From: Tamarix chinensis | Lineage: Eukaryota; Streptophyta; Magnoliopsida; Caryophyllales; Tamaricaceae | DNA length: 64,000 bases | Direction of reading: 5' to 3' | Assembly: GCA_030549775.1 (NCBI GenBank) | Contig: CM060173.1 | Coordinates: forward strand, 8,716,501-8,780,500 | In this document: one piece after another, positions 20,835-34,069 of the stretch | How the letters are laid out: every line of letters begins with the position of its first letter | How positions within the stretch are numbered: the stretch's first letter is position 1 | Notes under the pieces: generated by a model | Told to the model about the DNA's origin: nothing | Databases searched by the model: none | Seen by the model: the letters and a program-made list of their open reading frames with translations, nothing else | Program-made: the position numbers and the translations under genes

Positions 20835-23800
20835 TGATAACACTCAAAGAGTGTATATTCAGTAGACCCTTTTAAGAAGCAAATGCTTTTGTTTTTTTAG
20901 TTATTAACATATAGCGTGAGGTATGATACTATTTTTTCTCATCCTATAGGGTAATGCCACATGTTCATGTGAAAAATTGGAACTTGTGATCCAAGAAGAA
21001 AACCATGGTGTATTTGTCATACTCTGTCTCTTAAAACCATGATTATTTGGAATTTGTATTTCAAAAAAATAATTTCATCTTATTGGAATGTTTTATTAAA
21101 CCTTTTTAATGATTCAAAACCCTATTTATGTTTTTGAAACATTTCATTCAAGTTTTCTTAGCCTTTCTTATAATTTTGATTATTGTGAAACTTTTGAGTC
21201 ACTTTTGGCCTCTAAACTCTTATGAGAATAAATTTAAATGTGAATATTTTAAATTCTCATATTTTTTGAGTCTCCTAGTTTCTTTTTTTAAATTTCAAAC
21301 TAAGTTGTTGGCAAAAAAGACATTGTTCTTCGCTCTAATGTGCCTTAATTATGTGTTTTGAGCTCTATTAAGGTCTTTTTGGTTATCAAAATATCACAAA
21401 ACTTTGGGAATAAACTTATTTGACTGTTATTGAGCTAAAAATGATCCAAAAATATTCTATTATGGTTTAAATCATTTTTGGAGTATTCCGCTATTATTAA
21501 GCACAAATATGTCATCACATCTAATTTCTCTTCCTCAATTCTTATCAAAACTTTATGATAATGCATATGAGCCTTTAATTATTGATAATAACTCAGTTTG
21601 ATAACTCATCTCCCCTCAATTTTATGTTTCCCTCGGTTTTTGTAACAAATTTGTTTTTTCCTCCTTTAAGCATAACTTACTCATTCACCTTTAATAGCTC
21701 GACATATAACTCTTTCTACCTTATTAGCCACTCATTTTTGGATGAGATCAAGTGATACTTACCCTTGTGTCTGATGCAAGTTTCCCCCCTCCATTTTCCA
21801 TTTGGTTTTATATTTTGTCAAAATATCTATTAAAAACTTAGCAATTAAGTATTCTATGTTATTAACACTTTGGACTTTAATTTCTACCCTTTTTTATGTC
21901 ATTTTATTACTTCTCTCCCTCAACATATATGAAACTCTTTTTCTTTTTACTTCCATGCTTGTTCACCATTCTTCCTCTTCTTTGTTACCTTTGGTTATTA
22001 CATTTCATCCTTTATATTCCTTTGATCTAGCTTTGGCTAAGTAAAAAAGGTTAGATATTGGGTTAATTGTGAGGATTTAAGCCTTGGTGTTAAGTCTTTT
22101 TCCTCTTTTGAAGATGTATTTGCGTTCTTTATTTTTATTTTCTATAAGTTTGTTCTTACATATTCCTATGTAATTTTTTGTGTGTTTTGAAGGATTTTCA
22201 AGGGATTCTTGTTTATGACCTTTGAAGTGGCTTTTTTTTTATTCTTTATTTTCATTTTGGGGAGCTAGTAAATCCTTCCTACACTTTAGATGGTAGAATA
22301 TTGAGTGTTGTTATGCTTGGATTTTGGTTTATGCCATTTTGATCCTTATGCCTACTCTCGGATTATTGGTTGTTTGGTGTGGTTAATGTCTTATTTAGGC
22401 TTGAATATTTTTACATCATGGTTATGAGGTTACTTAGGCCAACTTGTATTCATAGGATGTTTATAATTGAGCATGCTTTGGTTATGTTTATTTTGGTTGA
22501 AGTTTGAGCTTATTTAGGGGTAAAATGGTCAATTTACATATTATGCACATTTTTATTTTTATTTTTGGGAGTTCTAAGGTGTTTATCATGGTTAATATGC
22601 TAAGAATAAAAATATTGGTGGTTTAATTCCAAGTATGATAGGTTTTATGGCAAAATCATGATTTAGGCCCTTTAGGGATTGAATTATCATTTCACTTGTC
22701 CTAGGTTTTGTTTTGGTGATTTCTAAGTTTTAATGTGTCACGATCATGATAAGCATGTTTATATTTAATTTTTATGATTTTTGGTAATTATTTGGTATTT
22801 ATTAGATAATTTATAAGTATTAGCATAAGTAGGCAAATAGTAGGAATAATGTGAATAGTTACATTTCTTCATTTGTTTGAGATTAGGTTTAATATGGTAA
22901 TTATACCTACATTTTTTATTAGAATCATCTTAAGGGTTATTAGAGACCATTGACCATAAATGTTGACTTTGATATTCAGAATAGTAATCGAACATAAATA
23001 GTTAATTGATGTAAATAGTAATTCTTGATAAATAGGAAATTTTCGATTTTTTCCTTAGTTACTCTTGATATAATTTGATGTTATTTCCGAACATAAATAA
23101 AATTTACTCTTGAAATTGGCATGTGATTATTTTTATGATGATATGGCTTATTATGTATGAGTATTCTATTAAAATAGTGTTTTGACGCATTTCTTGGAAT
23201 CATGATAATCATTAAGAAATATTGGCTAAGGGTTGGGGCTATTACTCAATTCTTGACCCTAGGTCTTTAACTTTATCATTTTGTGACAATGACCTAATTT
23301 GGTTGTTATTTAGATCTTAAGACCATTGGTTGAGTTAGAGTACAACATATTTGAATTGAAAGATGATTTGAGTCAAGGAACATCTCGAACCTCGATTAGC
23401 CTGAGTACTAAAGGCCTTCTAGTCAAAGGTTTGTTCTACTTACATAGATAAAATCACAAATTCTATAAAGGGTATGTGTACTTAAGAAATTTGACACTTA
23501 GCTTTTGTGAGCAACTAGTATGTCACAATAACTTCCTTGATAAATGTCTTGGAAGTAAGATATTTTTAGCCTGAATGTTTGAGCCATGGATGAGATTATA
23601 ATCCCTATTAAGTTGAGTTTAGATCTCTAGTATGAGATGCACACGCCTATGTGGTTTCCTTATCTATTTTGTCTTGGAAATGAATGAGTTATTTCCAGTG
23701 TGATGAGATGTTGCATTACTTTAGTAGATGAGATGAATTTTTGATATAGCATGTAATTATGGCTTTGTTCTTAAGTTATGAATAGTGTGAGGTTTTATAT

Positions 23801-24337
23801 GTGAAAGCATGTGGGATCCTGTTCTTTTGTATAATATGTGTTATGTGAGCATGCTATCTCCTTAAAGGAAGTTTTATTGATACTATATTATTTCAAGGGT
23901 TTCTATTCAAAGTATGCATGGGTCTGAGGGCTTTGAGAACTAGAAGGATCAAAGGATCTAGAGTCTTCATTTTTGTGATTTGTGTAAGATTTACCACTAA
24001 GTATAGTGGAATAAGTATAAGAGATATTTTGTGTTTTACTTTTGTTTCTTTTATCTAGAAATCTTTTGGATTCATATTTCATTCTCACTAGTACTTAAAC
24101 CCTCTCCCCTGACTTTTGTTATTATGTGGGTTCTAAACTCTTTAGAACAGATGTTTATGTATATTATGGTTTGCAAAGTTGAGTTTAATCTTGTATATTG
24201 AATATGGCATAAGTTAGGTAATGCAAATACCTCTCGTTGTATGAGATATGACGATTTCATCCTTGTTCTCTTGTTTCACTTATGCATTATGTCTTTTAAA
24301 TAAAAATTTAAAGTTGATAAAAATAAGGGTGTTACCA
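20835..24337 (+). mobile_element. Probable 3' LTR of the Athila-like element, family B (3.5 kb)
   Basis: Begins TGATAACACTC right after the purine run and ends GGGTGTTACCA, an inverted TG...CA pair (TGATAACAC / GTGTTACCA). It has a pyrimidine-rich part around 21640-22020 and the CTATAAAGGGTATGTGTAC motif at about 23467. The final 1.2 kb aligns by eye with 582-2460. No coding domain. I did not find a matching 5' LTR of equal length; the 9430-12560 block is related but diverged. Confidence 0.55.
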
Positions 24338-26140
24338 TTTGATGCCCAAATAATGAGTGTTTGAGATTTGGCCGAAATTTAACTCTCTTTCTATATGGTT
24401 ATGATATACCCTATCTGCAAGTGCACAAAATCAAACTAGTACTCAAGTTATCATGTCATAGGGACTGAAGAGTGAGCACTAGAATGATGATAAGACCTTT
24501 TTATGCCTAGATTACTAATTAAGATGGAAGTGGCCCTTAACTAAACAAACAAAAAAAATATACAAACTAAAACTAACATTGAAACATATATAAGGTGGCT
24601 CCTAGATAGAAAAAAGGCTAAGGCTCTAATTAATCCCCTTAATCCCAATGCACTTGAATCCAAAACCTAAAATCCCAATTCACATCACATAGTCATTAAT
24701 GCCAACAGATTATGAAGTTTAATGTTCTCTCATGCCACTACACCCTATTATCTATTGAGACTCATATATATTTATCATAAATGCAAAATAAACAATGCAT
24801 TATGATTATCTCTAAGTCCCATCTTTCAAGTTGCAGAGACTGAGCTAATGTCTCTTGACCTTGTGGTTTGGACTCAAGTTATGCTAATGGAGTTCACTCC
24901 AAATCTCATCTCAAATCTTATCAAAGTTTCTCAATTTGATAGAGGGAAGGTGATCAATTTTCCAATTATGCCAATTAACACAAAAGCACAACATATACTA
25001 CTATGAATGAAATTGGAATTTGATTGGGTCAAGAATTCTCAAAGCATTTGGATTAGAAGATATTCCTTCACCTTAGCATGCATTCAATTAGCCAATCATG
25101 ATTCTAATTAAGCACATAATCAAACAGAAAGAAGCATCCATTATTCAATAAAAAATTAAGGAGATGAAGAACATAAGATAAATTTCCCTTTTATTCACAA
25201 AGTAGAAGTACACCATTCAATCATTTCACTTGGATTGCAACTTCAAGATATAGGAAATGGATTGTGGATGGATTGGGGGTTGAGGAATGGACTTAGATAT
25301 TGAAAAACCTTAGATCCCTCTTTCGTGCCTCAAAGATTGTCCAAAATTTTCTAAAAGAACCCTCATTGGAAATAAGTTGAAAAAATATTACATATGCAAT
25401 TAAGGGGGTCGACTCGGTTACCTTGTGTTGTGTGCCTATCGTCAGTGTTGGTAGATGTTCTCGACATAGTTGTGTCAATTGACACATAGGGGGTCATGTC
25501 AAATATCAGCTTGTGACTTGTGAAGTTTTTGATAGATTAAACCATGTAGTGTATTTAGACCATAACATCTTTGTCAAACCTTCAAGTAAGCTAATTTTGG
25601 ATGCGTTAGAAATCTAAAAAAAAATGCATAACTTTAATATTGAAGACATTTCCAAAATTAGATTGAATCTTGGTCTAAATTCCACTTTTTTCACTCTTGC
25701 ACATTATTAATATGCATTATTGCTTTCAATTTATTTATGATGTTGTGTTTTAGCTCATAATCTTATTCGATTCCATCATCTTACCCCTTTTGCTCTCTTC
25801 GTGGTGCTCTAATTCTTGGTTTTGTTTGTTCTTCAACTATCTGCACTGATTAGACATAAATTAGTAAACAAGAACAACAACACTAAACTTGTGCATAAAA
25901 AGCCAATGAATATTCATCAAAGAGAGAATGACAACCCAAAGATTTATACCCAATAACCACACCTATCATGTTACACAGGATGAAGGATTCTAACATGTAA
26001 TATGCTACTAGGTGATTAATGCTACAGGGTTAGTGACCCTACAAGGTAATCACAAAGTACATTCGCAATCATTTATGATAAAGCCAAACCACCCAAATGA
26101 AAATTCACAAAATTTTCCACATATTCCTTGGCCCTTCTTT
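24338..26140. other. AT-rich stretch, no gene recognised
   Basis: Contains CTGCAAGTGCACAAAATC near 24415, followed by AGGGACTGA. In my experience this type of phrase occurs in degraded plant retroelement LTRs, but I cannot place it in a family. No domain is visible in any frame. Confidence 0.4.
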
Positions 26141-26335
26141 ATCTCCTCTATATAACAAATGAGATGACCAAAAATAAAAAAGAGAGCCTCCACCATTTTA
26201 ATATAATAATAAGAAGAAGAACTATCCCTTATCCCTTATTTATCTCCTCTACATAACAAGTGAAATGAAAAATAAAATAAAAAAGTAAGCCTTCACCATT
26301 TTTACAAAAGAAGAAGAAGAGGAGGAGTAGGACGA
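26141..26335. repeat. 100-bp imperfect tandem duplication
   Basis: TATCTCCTCTATATAACAA at 26141 recurs as TATCTCCTCTACATAACAA at 26241, exactly 100 bp later. Both copies continue through ATGA..AAAAATAAAA, then GCCTNCACCATTTT and an AAGAAGAAGA run. There are two copies, diverged by substitutions and small indels. Confidence 0.75.
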
Positions 26336-29300
26336 GGGGCAAAATAAAGGTGAAAATGGAGAAACCATGGAGCTTCAAGCTCATGGTTAAAGATGAATTT
26401 CAAGGAGGAAAGAAGATTATCCACCTTTCCTACAATGATAACCTTGTAAAGTGTATTGTTCTCGATTCTTTGTATTTATTTCTTCAAACTCTTTTGTAAT
26501 TTAGGGAAAAATCTTAGCATGAACCAAACATTATTTTGCGGGGAGAATCATGAGAATCCTAAGTTTGTATGACTTGAATGATGTAGTGTTGTATTTGTTT
26601 TGTGATTTATGGGTATTTTGTTTTAAGTACATTGAATGTTATATAATGTTATTTGTTGATCACAAATAGCACTACTTAGTTTAGTGAAACTCCAAAAGAG
26701 ATATGCTCAATGGAAAAGGCTAAAATGGTGTATGATCAAGCACACATATATGTTTATGATTAGGCACTCACACTTTGATGCTCATTGTGTGACATTGCTA
26801 GTCGGTTGTATACCTCCTAAATCTCTCATTCATACCACATCTATGTTTGCAACTTTACTTTCGAGGTAACATTACCAGTTTTCTTTGGTTTATCTTTTAT
26901 TTGCTAATAAAATTATCATTTTCTTTCTTAATTTGATATTTTGAATTTTACTTCTTATACTATATTCTCTTTTACCTTAAATTTGTTTGTTTGTTGATTC
27001 ATAAAAGTTCTTATAGGTTCCTTTATCTGTTAATCTCTAGTTGACAATGACTATTCTAATTAACGTTATTGATGAATTAATGAGGCAGGGAGATAGAAGG
27101 ACTTTTGATCATTGATTTATTAATGTAGGAAACCATGAGACTATGATTTTTAGAATATTTTAATGATAATTCACTCTCATAGTGATAATCCTACGTAGAA
27201 GAATGCAATATGATGATGTTTGAGCCATGATGATACAATCTCCTCATCATTTACCCCTGTTAATTATTCTTAGTTGAGCTTTGATAGAGTTGAATCACCA
27301 TGCCATCTAGCTCTTATAATTCTTCTGCTGTAGTAATAGATGCAGAAACTCTTATCTCTGGTATTTGACTTGTTTGGGGAATAAGATAGATAGTTGTCAC
27401 AATTAATTTCTTTACCTATACTTGAGTGGCTATTCTAGATCTCTCTTTCTCCCCTCCTGCCCTTTTTTTTTTACTTCCACTATTTTCTAACTTAATTATG
27501 GTATGTTTTTGGAAACATGTACTCTATGAATTCAAGCTTCTTCTACATCAATCTTAGAATAAAGATTTACAATTAAATATTAATTATATGTTGATTGAGT
27601 TCTTAATTACCCTTATATGCAAAGTGTAATACTAAGAAAGAATAATCGATGAGTACACACATATATAAATATGAATATTTGAGTGAAATTAATGGTCATA
27701 TTATGATAAAAAAAGAAAACGCGCACACACACATATCAATGTGTTTCATTGTTTGAACCCGAAAGCAATTACCTATGTAGGTTAGGGAAGTCAAAGATAA
27801 ATATTATTAAATAAAAATTATGTAATAGGAGCTTATATGAAAATTAGAGTACATGAATTAAAGTGGAAGAAATTGTACAAATAATTATCATAATTAATTA
27901 GGAAAGTTAGTTAACAAAAATTAATTAAGGATATATCCTAGTGTAGAAATTTTGGGAGGTGATAATGAGAGAATTACTAGATTATACTAGTACAAGATAG
28001 AAACAAAAATACTCACCCTTGTATGATCATTACATTATAGGGTAAGATATGGAACATGAAATACTTAGCTAAATAGCTAGCTAGCAATACAACTCTAACA
28101 AAGCTTTTTATATTTCTAGCTCAAAAGTAGAGTAATGCAAATCTTGATTACACAAAGGTTATTATCTCACCATTCTCTTAACTTGGAAACACTTTCACCT
28201 AATATTCCCATATTTTGCTACCGAACCTTTAATTAATCTTCCTTTATTTGCATGTCTACTCTGTCAAACTACTGATTAGTAACAATAAGATCCCTTCCTC
28301 TCAATTTACAGTCTTAATTGAGTATGTTATATCATTTTATTTTGTTTGGTCCATTACGCTGCATATTTTTAATACCCTTATTTAGTATTTCATCTCATAA
28401 AATAAATTTATTTACCTAAATTTATGTCGCTTTTTTTCATCTTTAATTTATAGAATAAATGTAGTAAAGTGAGTTAAATGCAAGCCAAAGACTAAATATA
28501 TCAAGTTGTCTTTGTATACGTCTACGCTAGTGTTTAGCGTAATTCAAGCCATGAGGCCAGGTAAATAGAGGGCATAGTCAACCACTAAATAAAGTATAAA
28601 ATAATAGGGAAATGAAGCCTCATTAAAACAACAATGAAGAATAATTAATAGGATAATAAAGAGGGATCCATTATTTAGTTCAAAAATACATTAGATTTAT
28701 TTTCTCAATCGTGTGAAATTGATATGGAGAATATGGAATATCACATTGGAGATTGTAATGAAGTTGAGTTCTAGTGTTCAATGTATAATTAAGAAAAATC
28801 CATTAGATTAAGAACTAAATGCATGCAGTAGTAAATTTAGCTTTTTGGTTACTAGATATATCATATATGTCACTATAAAAAGTTGAGATGAGAGAGCGAA
28901 TGTGGCAAGTGGCTATAGTTTTTTTAAATTTATTTTCCCATGATGCACTTACTTTTCCTCCATTTCAATTCATCAGTTTTTAAAATTTCCTCAATTTTTT
29001 TACTTTCTTGATGGGCTTACCATATTTGCATGTGGAATTCAGTCTTCAATATCTCTTCCTAAGCAAAATTTATTCATCTTTATTGTTTTAATTTAGTTCA
29101 TTATTATATCTTGCATAGAAAGTTTCTATGATTTGTAGCCAAAAGATCGTGAGCCTTCTTGACTAATATTTTTTTGATAAATAAATTTTTTAAAAACAAC
29201 TAGTTAGTGCTTAAAATGATCATTACAATACTTTCCTCCACCTTCTAGAAAGGGTGTGAAAAATCCAAAATCCTTTGCTTAAGAAATGCCAAAACCAAAA

Positions 29301-29790
29301 GCACCTATTGAAACACAACTAAAAATTATAAGTTTACCATATAGAAAAAACACCATTTGCCCTAACCAACTACTAGGCTAAACAAAACACCCTCAATGGA
29401 AAAATGACAAAAAGCAAAAGAAAGAGTACTTGTGGTCCAAATGCTCAAAACTTGAGATCACTAGCAAAATAATTCAAGCAATAGGAAGGAGACCCAACAT
29501 GCGACTCAAACCCACCCTTCAACAAAATACCAAGAGAATAGACCACACGATGCAAGTAGTACCACGACCCAACCTTAACCATAATAGCCGAATCACCAAA
29601 GGCTTAATTTTTTTTTATCCTTAATCACACCAGTTGAGATTAAAATCAAACTTCAACCAAGTAAGACTAACACGTCCCTTGCTCGATTAGCTACCCACCA
29701 GCCCAGTAAATAATACCACAACACCAATCAAATATTGATCCACTGACACAAATGAGACCACGACAACAACCATAAGATTAAACCGGTAGT
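26336..29790. other. AT-rich stretch, no gene recognised
   Basis: No conserved domain in any frame. Minor AT-rich and CA-rich (27722-27734) simple sequence is present. From about 29230 to 29796 the composition becomes A/C-rich and resembles 35120-35700 beyond A3. It may be the downstream part of the LINE listed below. Confidence 0.4.
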
Positions 29791-29791
29791 A

Positions 29792-29796
29792 CCACC
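29792..29796. repeat. Target-site duplication of A3, left copy (CCACC)
   Basis: CCACC directly before the TG start of A3, repeated exactly at 35120-35124. Confidence 0.85.
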
Positions 29797-30224
29797 TGAA
29801 ATGCTCCAAAAATTCTAATTTTAAAAATTATAGTTAAATAAGGTTTTTTTATGAAAATTAATTAAATAAAGTATTTTTATTAAAATAAAAGAGAATTAAT
29901 TAGGGCTATTCTAGAAGAAAATAATAAATAATTTTATTAGAAAAATTTGGGTATTTTAACTAATTAAGGATATTATTTTGAAAATTTATTAAATTAATTA
30001 TTATTTTTTAAAAATAAGAAGGAATAAATAGTTTTAAATTAATAGTAATTTTATAAATAATTTAATTAGAGAAAATTAGAGTGATTTGTTAATTAAAATG
30101 GAATTTGTGAAAAATCTTTTAAAAATCCTAAATTAGCCTAAAAAGAGATTTAAATATTATTTTATTTAAATATTATTATTTTTAAATATTCCAAATATAC
30201 CAATTAATTTGATTAACCTAACGC

Positions 30225-31510
30225 ATTATTTTTCTTTTTCTCTTTTCTTTCCTCTTTTTCTTTTCTCTTTCTTTTTTCTTCTTTTCTTTTTCTTCTCCTT
30301 CCCGATTGGGCCTGTCGGTGGCCCAATCCCCTTCTTCTTTTTCTCCTCACCGCGACCCACCTCCTTCTCTTTCTCCTTTCTCCTTCGGCAGCCCAATGAC
30401 CCAAGCCCTTCTTCCTTTTTCTTTCCTTTCCCGCGACCCATTCCCTTTTTTCTTCCTTCTCCTCCTGTCGCGGCCCGTCTCCTTGTTTTCTTTCTTTAGC
30501 ACGACCCAAAACAAAACGTCGTGTTTTGTTTTAAAATGTTCCCCATCACCGCCCGGTCGGCTCTCTCTTCTTTTTCTTTTCTCTTCTCCAGCCGGCCGGT
30601 CCATCCCAACCCTCTTTTTCATCTTCCTCCCTTTCGGTCGACTACCTGCAACTCTGCCGCCCCAACTCCTTGGTTTTTCACCGTTAATTGTGCCCCATTG
30701 ACCGGCTATTTTGCTTCCCCTTCTTCCCTGCTTACCCGCCGACCATTTTGACCCAGCCACATCTCCCCTTTTCTCGCACACGTTTCCCTTTTCCCAGCCA
30801 GCCATGCCCCGCACATCTTCTTGATTTTTGTTAGTAACCATCGCCACCGGTGCGCCTAACTGACCTACCAGATCCTCCTGTTCTTCCCTTTAACATAAGT
30901 CACCCTTTTATTTCTATAAATACCCCCTATCTAGTCTGAAATCGAGTTTTTCCCCGAAACCCGGCTTTTGCCGACCTTGTCGCCGCCATCCTTTTAGACG
31001 CCAGCCTCGTCACCTTCAACCAACTTTGCCGCCCTCTCTACCTACCAAACTCATCCTTACACCACCCTCTAACTACCTAAACCTCCCTCATCCCTCGATT
31101 TTTCCTGCACAAGCCACCTCGGCTGTGCAAAGTTTGCTCCCCGATCAACCCTTTCTTCCATCTCTACCACCCTTCGCGCCGCCGTCGGTTACCTCTTCCG
31201 TCGCTGCCGTCACTCCTTTCACCTTCCAACCTATTATGCAAACCACCCTCTACCTTTCTTTTCCTCTTTCTCCCTCTCCTCCTCTCTTTCTCTTCTTCTT
31301 CTCCATTCGTTCACCACCACCACCACCGTGTGCCGCCACCCTCATTCAACTCCTCTCCCTCTAGGCAGTCTTTAACACCATTAATTCCACCCTCCTTCTT
31401 CTTATTTTGTTCCCAGCCTTCAACTTTTCCCATTTTCTTCTCTTTTTCCGGCCACTGCCTCAATCGCCGTGTACCACTACCGGCGTCGCCTGTCACCACC
31501 AGCCCAGGGT
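30225..31510 (+). repeat. A3 pyrimidine-rich block
   Basis: Strongly C/T-rich on the plus strand. Overlapping open frames of 60-166 codons on both strands are composition artefacts, rich in Phe/Ser/Pro on plus and Arg/Lys/Glu/Gly on minus. Same module as in A1 and A2. Confidence 0.8.
30914..30923 (+). promoter_or_regulatory. Candidate TATA box of the A3 LTR promoter
   Basis: CTATAAATAC inside the pyrimidine-rich block is a good match to plant RNA polymerase II TATA boxes, followed by C-rich sequence. If used, transcription would start near 30945, about 1.15 kb into the LTR. It is the best promoter-like site I see in the giant LTRs. Confidence 0.5.
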
Positions 31511-31579
31511 TGAACCTTAAACCCTCTCAACCCTTTTTCATATTTTTACAAGCTTTATTTTATTTTATTTCAATTATTT

Positions 31580-32520
31580 GAATATATTATTATTATTATT
31601 ATTATTATTTCTATTGAGGGCCAAAGCCCTATTATATTTTTATTTCAATTTTATTATTATTATTCTTATTGTTTCTATTATTACTATTATTAATATGTGA
31701 TTATTATTATTATTATTATTATTACTACTACTACTACTATTTCAAAATTATTATTATTATTATTCCATTATTATTATTACAACTATTTTACTATTAGTGT
31801 TGCTATTATTATTATTAGTGTTATGCGATTATTATTATTATTATTGTTGTTATTGTTATTATTATTATTTTCATTGTTGGTATTATTATTCTATATAGGG
31901 CTGAAACCCTATTGTGCCTATTTTGAATTGTATTAGTAGTAGTATTATAAATATCAAGTCCTATTATTATTAATATCATTAATATTTTTATCATTAGCAT
32001 TTATTATTCTTATTAGTGTTATTATTATTATTTAATAAGTTTATTATTATTCAATGTAGGGTCGAAATCCTATTTCATTTTATTTTTAATTATTATCATT
32101 ACTTTTATTATTATCATTATTATTTTTATTTTTGCAATATTATTATGGTTTTTATCATTATTACTATTTCATTATTATTATTATTATTATTACAAAATAT
32201 TATTATTTATTTTACTAATTTTATTATTAGTATTATTTTGGTCAAGGGGCCGAAGCCCTTATTTCACTATGTTTTCAAGTAATGACCTTTTTATTATTAT
32301 TGTTACTATTATTATTATCCTTGTTAATATTAAAATTGATATTATTTTTAGTATCTTTGCTATTATTATTTTAATAATAATATTAGTAATATTAGGATAA
32401 AGTCTTCAATCTTATATTATCAACCTTTATAATATTACGATTATTTCTTATATCTTTAGTAAAGTTAGTAATTAATTAATGTCATTTTTATTAATATTTT
32501 ATTATTTTATCAAAAACTTA
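31580..32520 (+). repeat. A3 TTA/ATT-repeat tract punctuated by AGGG..CCCT hairpins
   Basis: Nearly 1 kb of imperfect ATT repeats. At 31616-31630, 31897-31910, 32057-32072 and 32244-32260 it is broken by similar short inverted repeats of the form AGGGCTGAAACCCT. Spacings are about 280, 160 and 187 bp. Long hydrophobic open frames here (Ile/Leu/Tyr runs) are artefacts. Confidence 0.8.
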
Positions 32521-32991
32521 GTCTTAGAATAAGTTAGTGAATAATAGAATTTTTGATAGGAGGGAATCTACTTTTAGTTTTTCCCTAATATAGGTGAGAC
32601 CAGTCAAAGCCCTAAGGAGGCGTAGGAGCGTGCTCCATGACCGATGTCGTTTTAGGTAAGGGTGTTACTAAGGCCTTATGTGTGTTTATGTGCATTATGT
32701 GCTTTGTATGCTATGTAATCTATGTTTATCATTATTAATTATTTCGTATGTGGTATAACATGGAGTTGAAGTATGTTTTTGTGTATTTACCTGACATATG
32801 TATTATGTATATGTGATGAATGGTTTGTGACCCTTTAGACATGCATGTGAGGATGCTAATGTGGTTTGTGTGGGGGAAAGGATGAAAAAGGAGGATGGGG
32901 AAAGAAGTTGACTAAGGGATGTGAGTTGACCTAAGTATTTTAATGATCCATGAGTGGAAGAGTAAAATGGGGAATTAATGGTTTCTTGAGG

Positions 32992-33152
32992 GAGAATCTA
33001 ATCTATGGTGTTACATGGGAGAATCTAATTTATGGTTTTATATGGGAGAATCTAATTTATGGTTTTATGTGAGAGAATTTAATCTATGTTGTTATATGGG
33101 AGAATCTAATTTATGGGTTTGTATGGGAGAATCTAATCTATGGTTTGTATGG
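32992..33152 (+). repeat. A3 27-bp tandem repeat
   Basis: Six units starting GAGAATCTAATYTATGG and ending in GTATGG or ATATGG, five of 27 bp and one of 26 bp. They then decay into 22-24-bp units (AATTTAGGGTTTTGTATGG) down to about 33480. Because 27 is a multiple of three the array yields a repeated nonapeptide in one frame, but nothing else suggests a gene. Confidence 0.85.
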
Positions 33153-34069
33153 ATTGAATTTAGGGTTTTGTATGGAGAAACCTTGGGCTTTGTGTGGATT
33201 GAATTTAGGGTTTCGTATGAAGGAATCTTGGGTTTTGCATGAAAGAATTTAGGGTTTTGTATGGATGGACTTAAGGTTTTGCATGGCAGATTTTATGGTG
33301 TTGCATGGGAGGATCTAATCTAGGGTTTTGTATGGATTGAATCTAAAGTTTTGTATGGAGAAATTGAGGGTTTTGCATGGATGGATCTAGGGGTTGCATG
33401 GTTGAATCTAGGGTTTCACGTGGGGGCTTAGGGTTTGCATGAAAAGTTTGAAAGGTTGCATGGGATGTTTAAAGTCTGCATGGGAGTTGAATTTACGTAT
33501 GGAACGTTGATTTGGGATGTGAGGAAGGTAATGTAAGTGTTTTTTGGGTGTTTGAACACTTTGGATGAAAATAGTACGTGGAGCAATATAAGGGTACGTA
33601 GGAGACCGAACTAGGGTTTGTGTGGAGAATTAGGGTTCGGTGTGGATGCTTAGGGTTTTTGTAATATCATGTGTTTTTGGTAATTAAAGTGTAAATATAA
33701 GGGTGGAATTTATGAGTTGTGATGTATGGAGTGTTAAAATGATTTAGGTTGTGTGAGGTGGAGTAGGATGGGCCACGTAGGCCTAACTGAGGGTTTCTGG
33801 GGAAAAACCCTAGATTAAGGAAATAAGTGAACTTGGAGGTGTGTAGTAGTGGGCCTTAACCCACATATTTCGGTGTTGGAATTCTGGTGTGAGTTTGAGT
33901 ATAGAGGAAAGGTTGTTGGGAAATATAGGAGGTGCAGAGTTCTCATGATATAATACAGATCAGTTGGAGGATAAGTGTAAGGGAGTGAGTCATGCATGTC
34001 TAGGGTTAAAATTTTCCAAATAATACACTTAAGACATTAATCATTTAAAGTGGAAGATTGTTGAGCCGG

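Noticed and set aside
24318..24350. Similarity of the LTR end at 24337 to 44285-44320 (TACCATTTRATGYCC) as a common boundary
   Set aside because: The match is about 15 bases in AT-rich DNA and no other LTR feature at 44300 supports it.
30213..30847. Arg/Lys/Glu-rich and Phe/Ser/Pro-rich open frames on both strands
   Set aside because: Composition artefacts of the A3 pyrimidine block; both strands are open at once.
31697..32282. Leu/Ile/Tyr-rich frames that look like membrane proteins
   Set aside because: They are translations of ATT/TTA repeats.
33015..33242. Frame with a repeated nonapeptide (GESNLWFYM type)
   Set aside because: A 27-bp tandem repeat is divisible by three and gives this by chance; no start context or flanking coding sequence.
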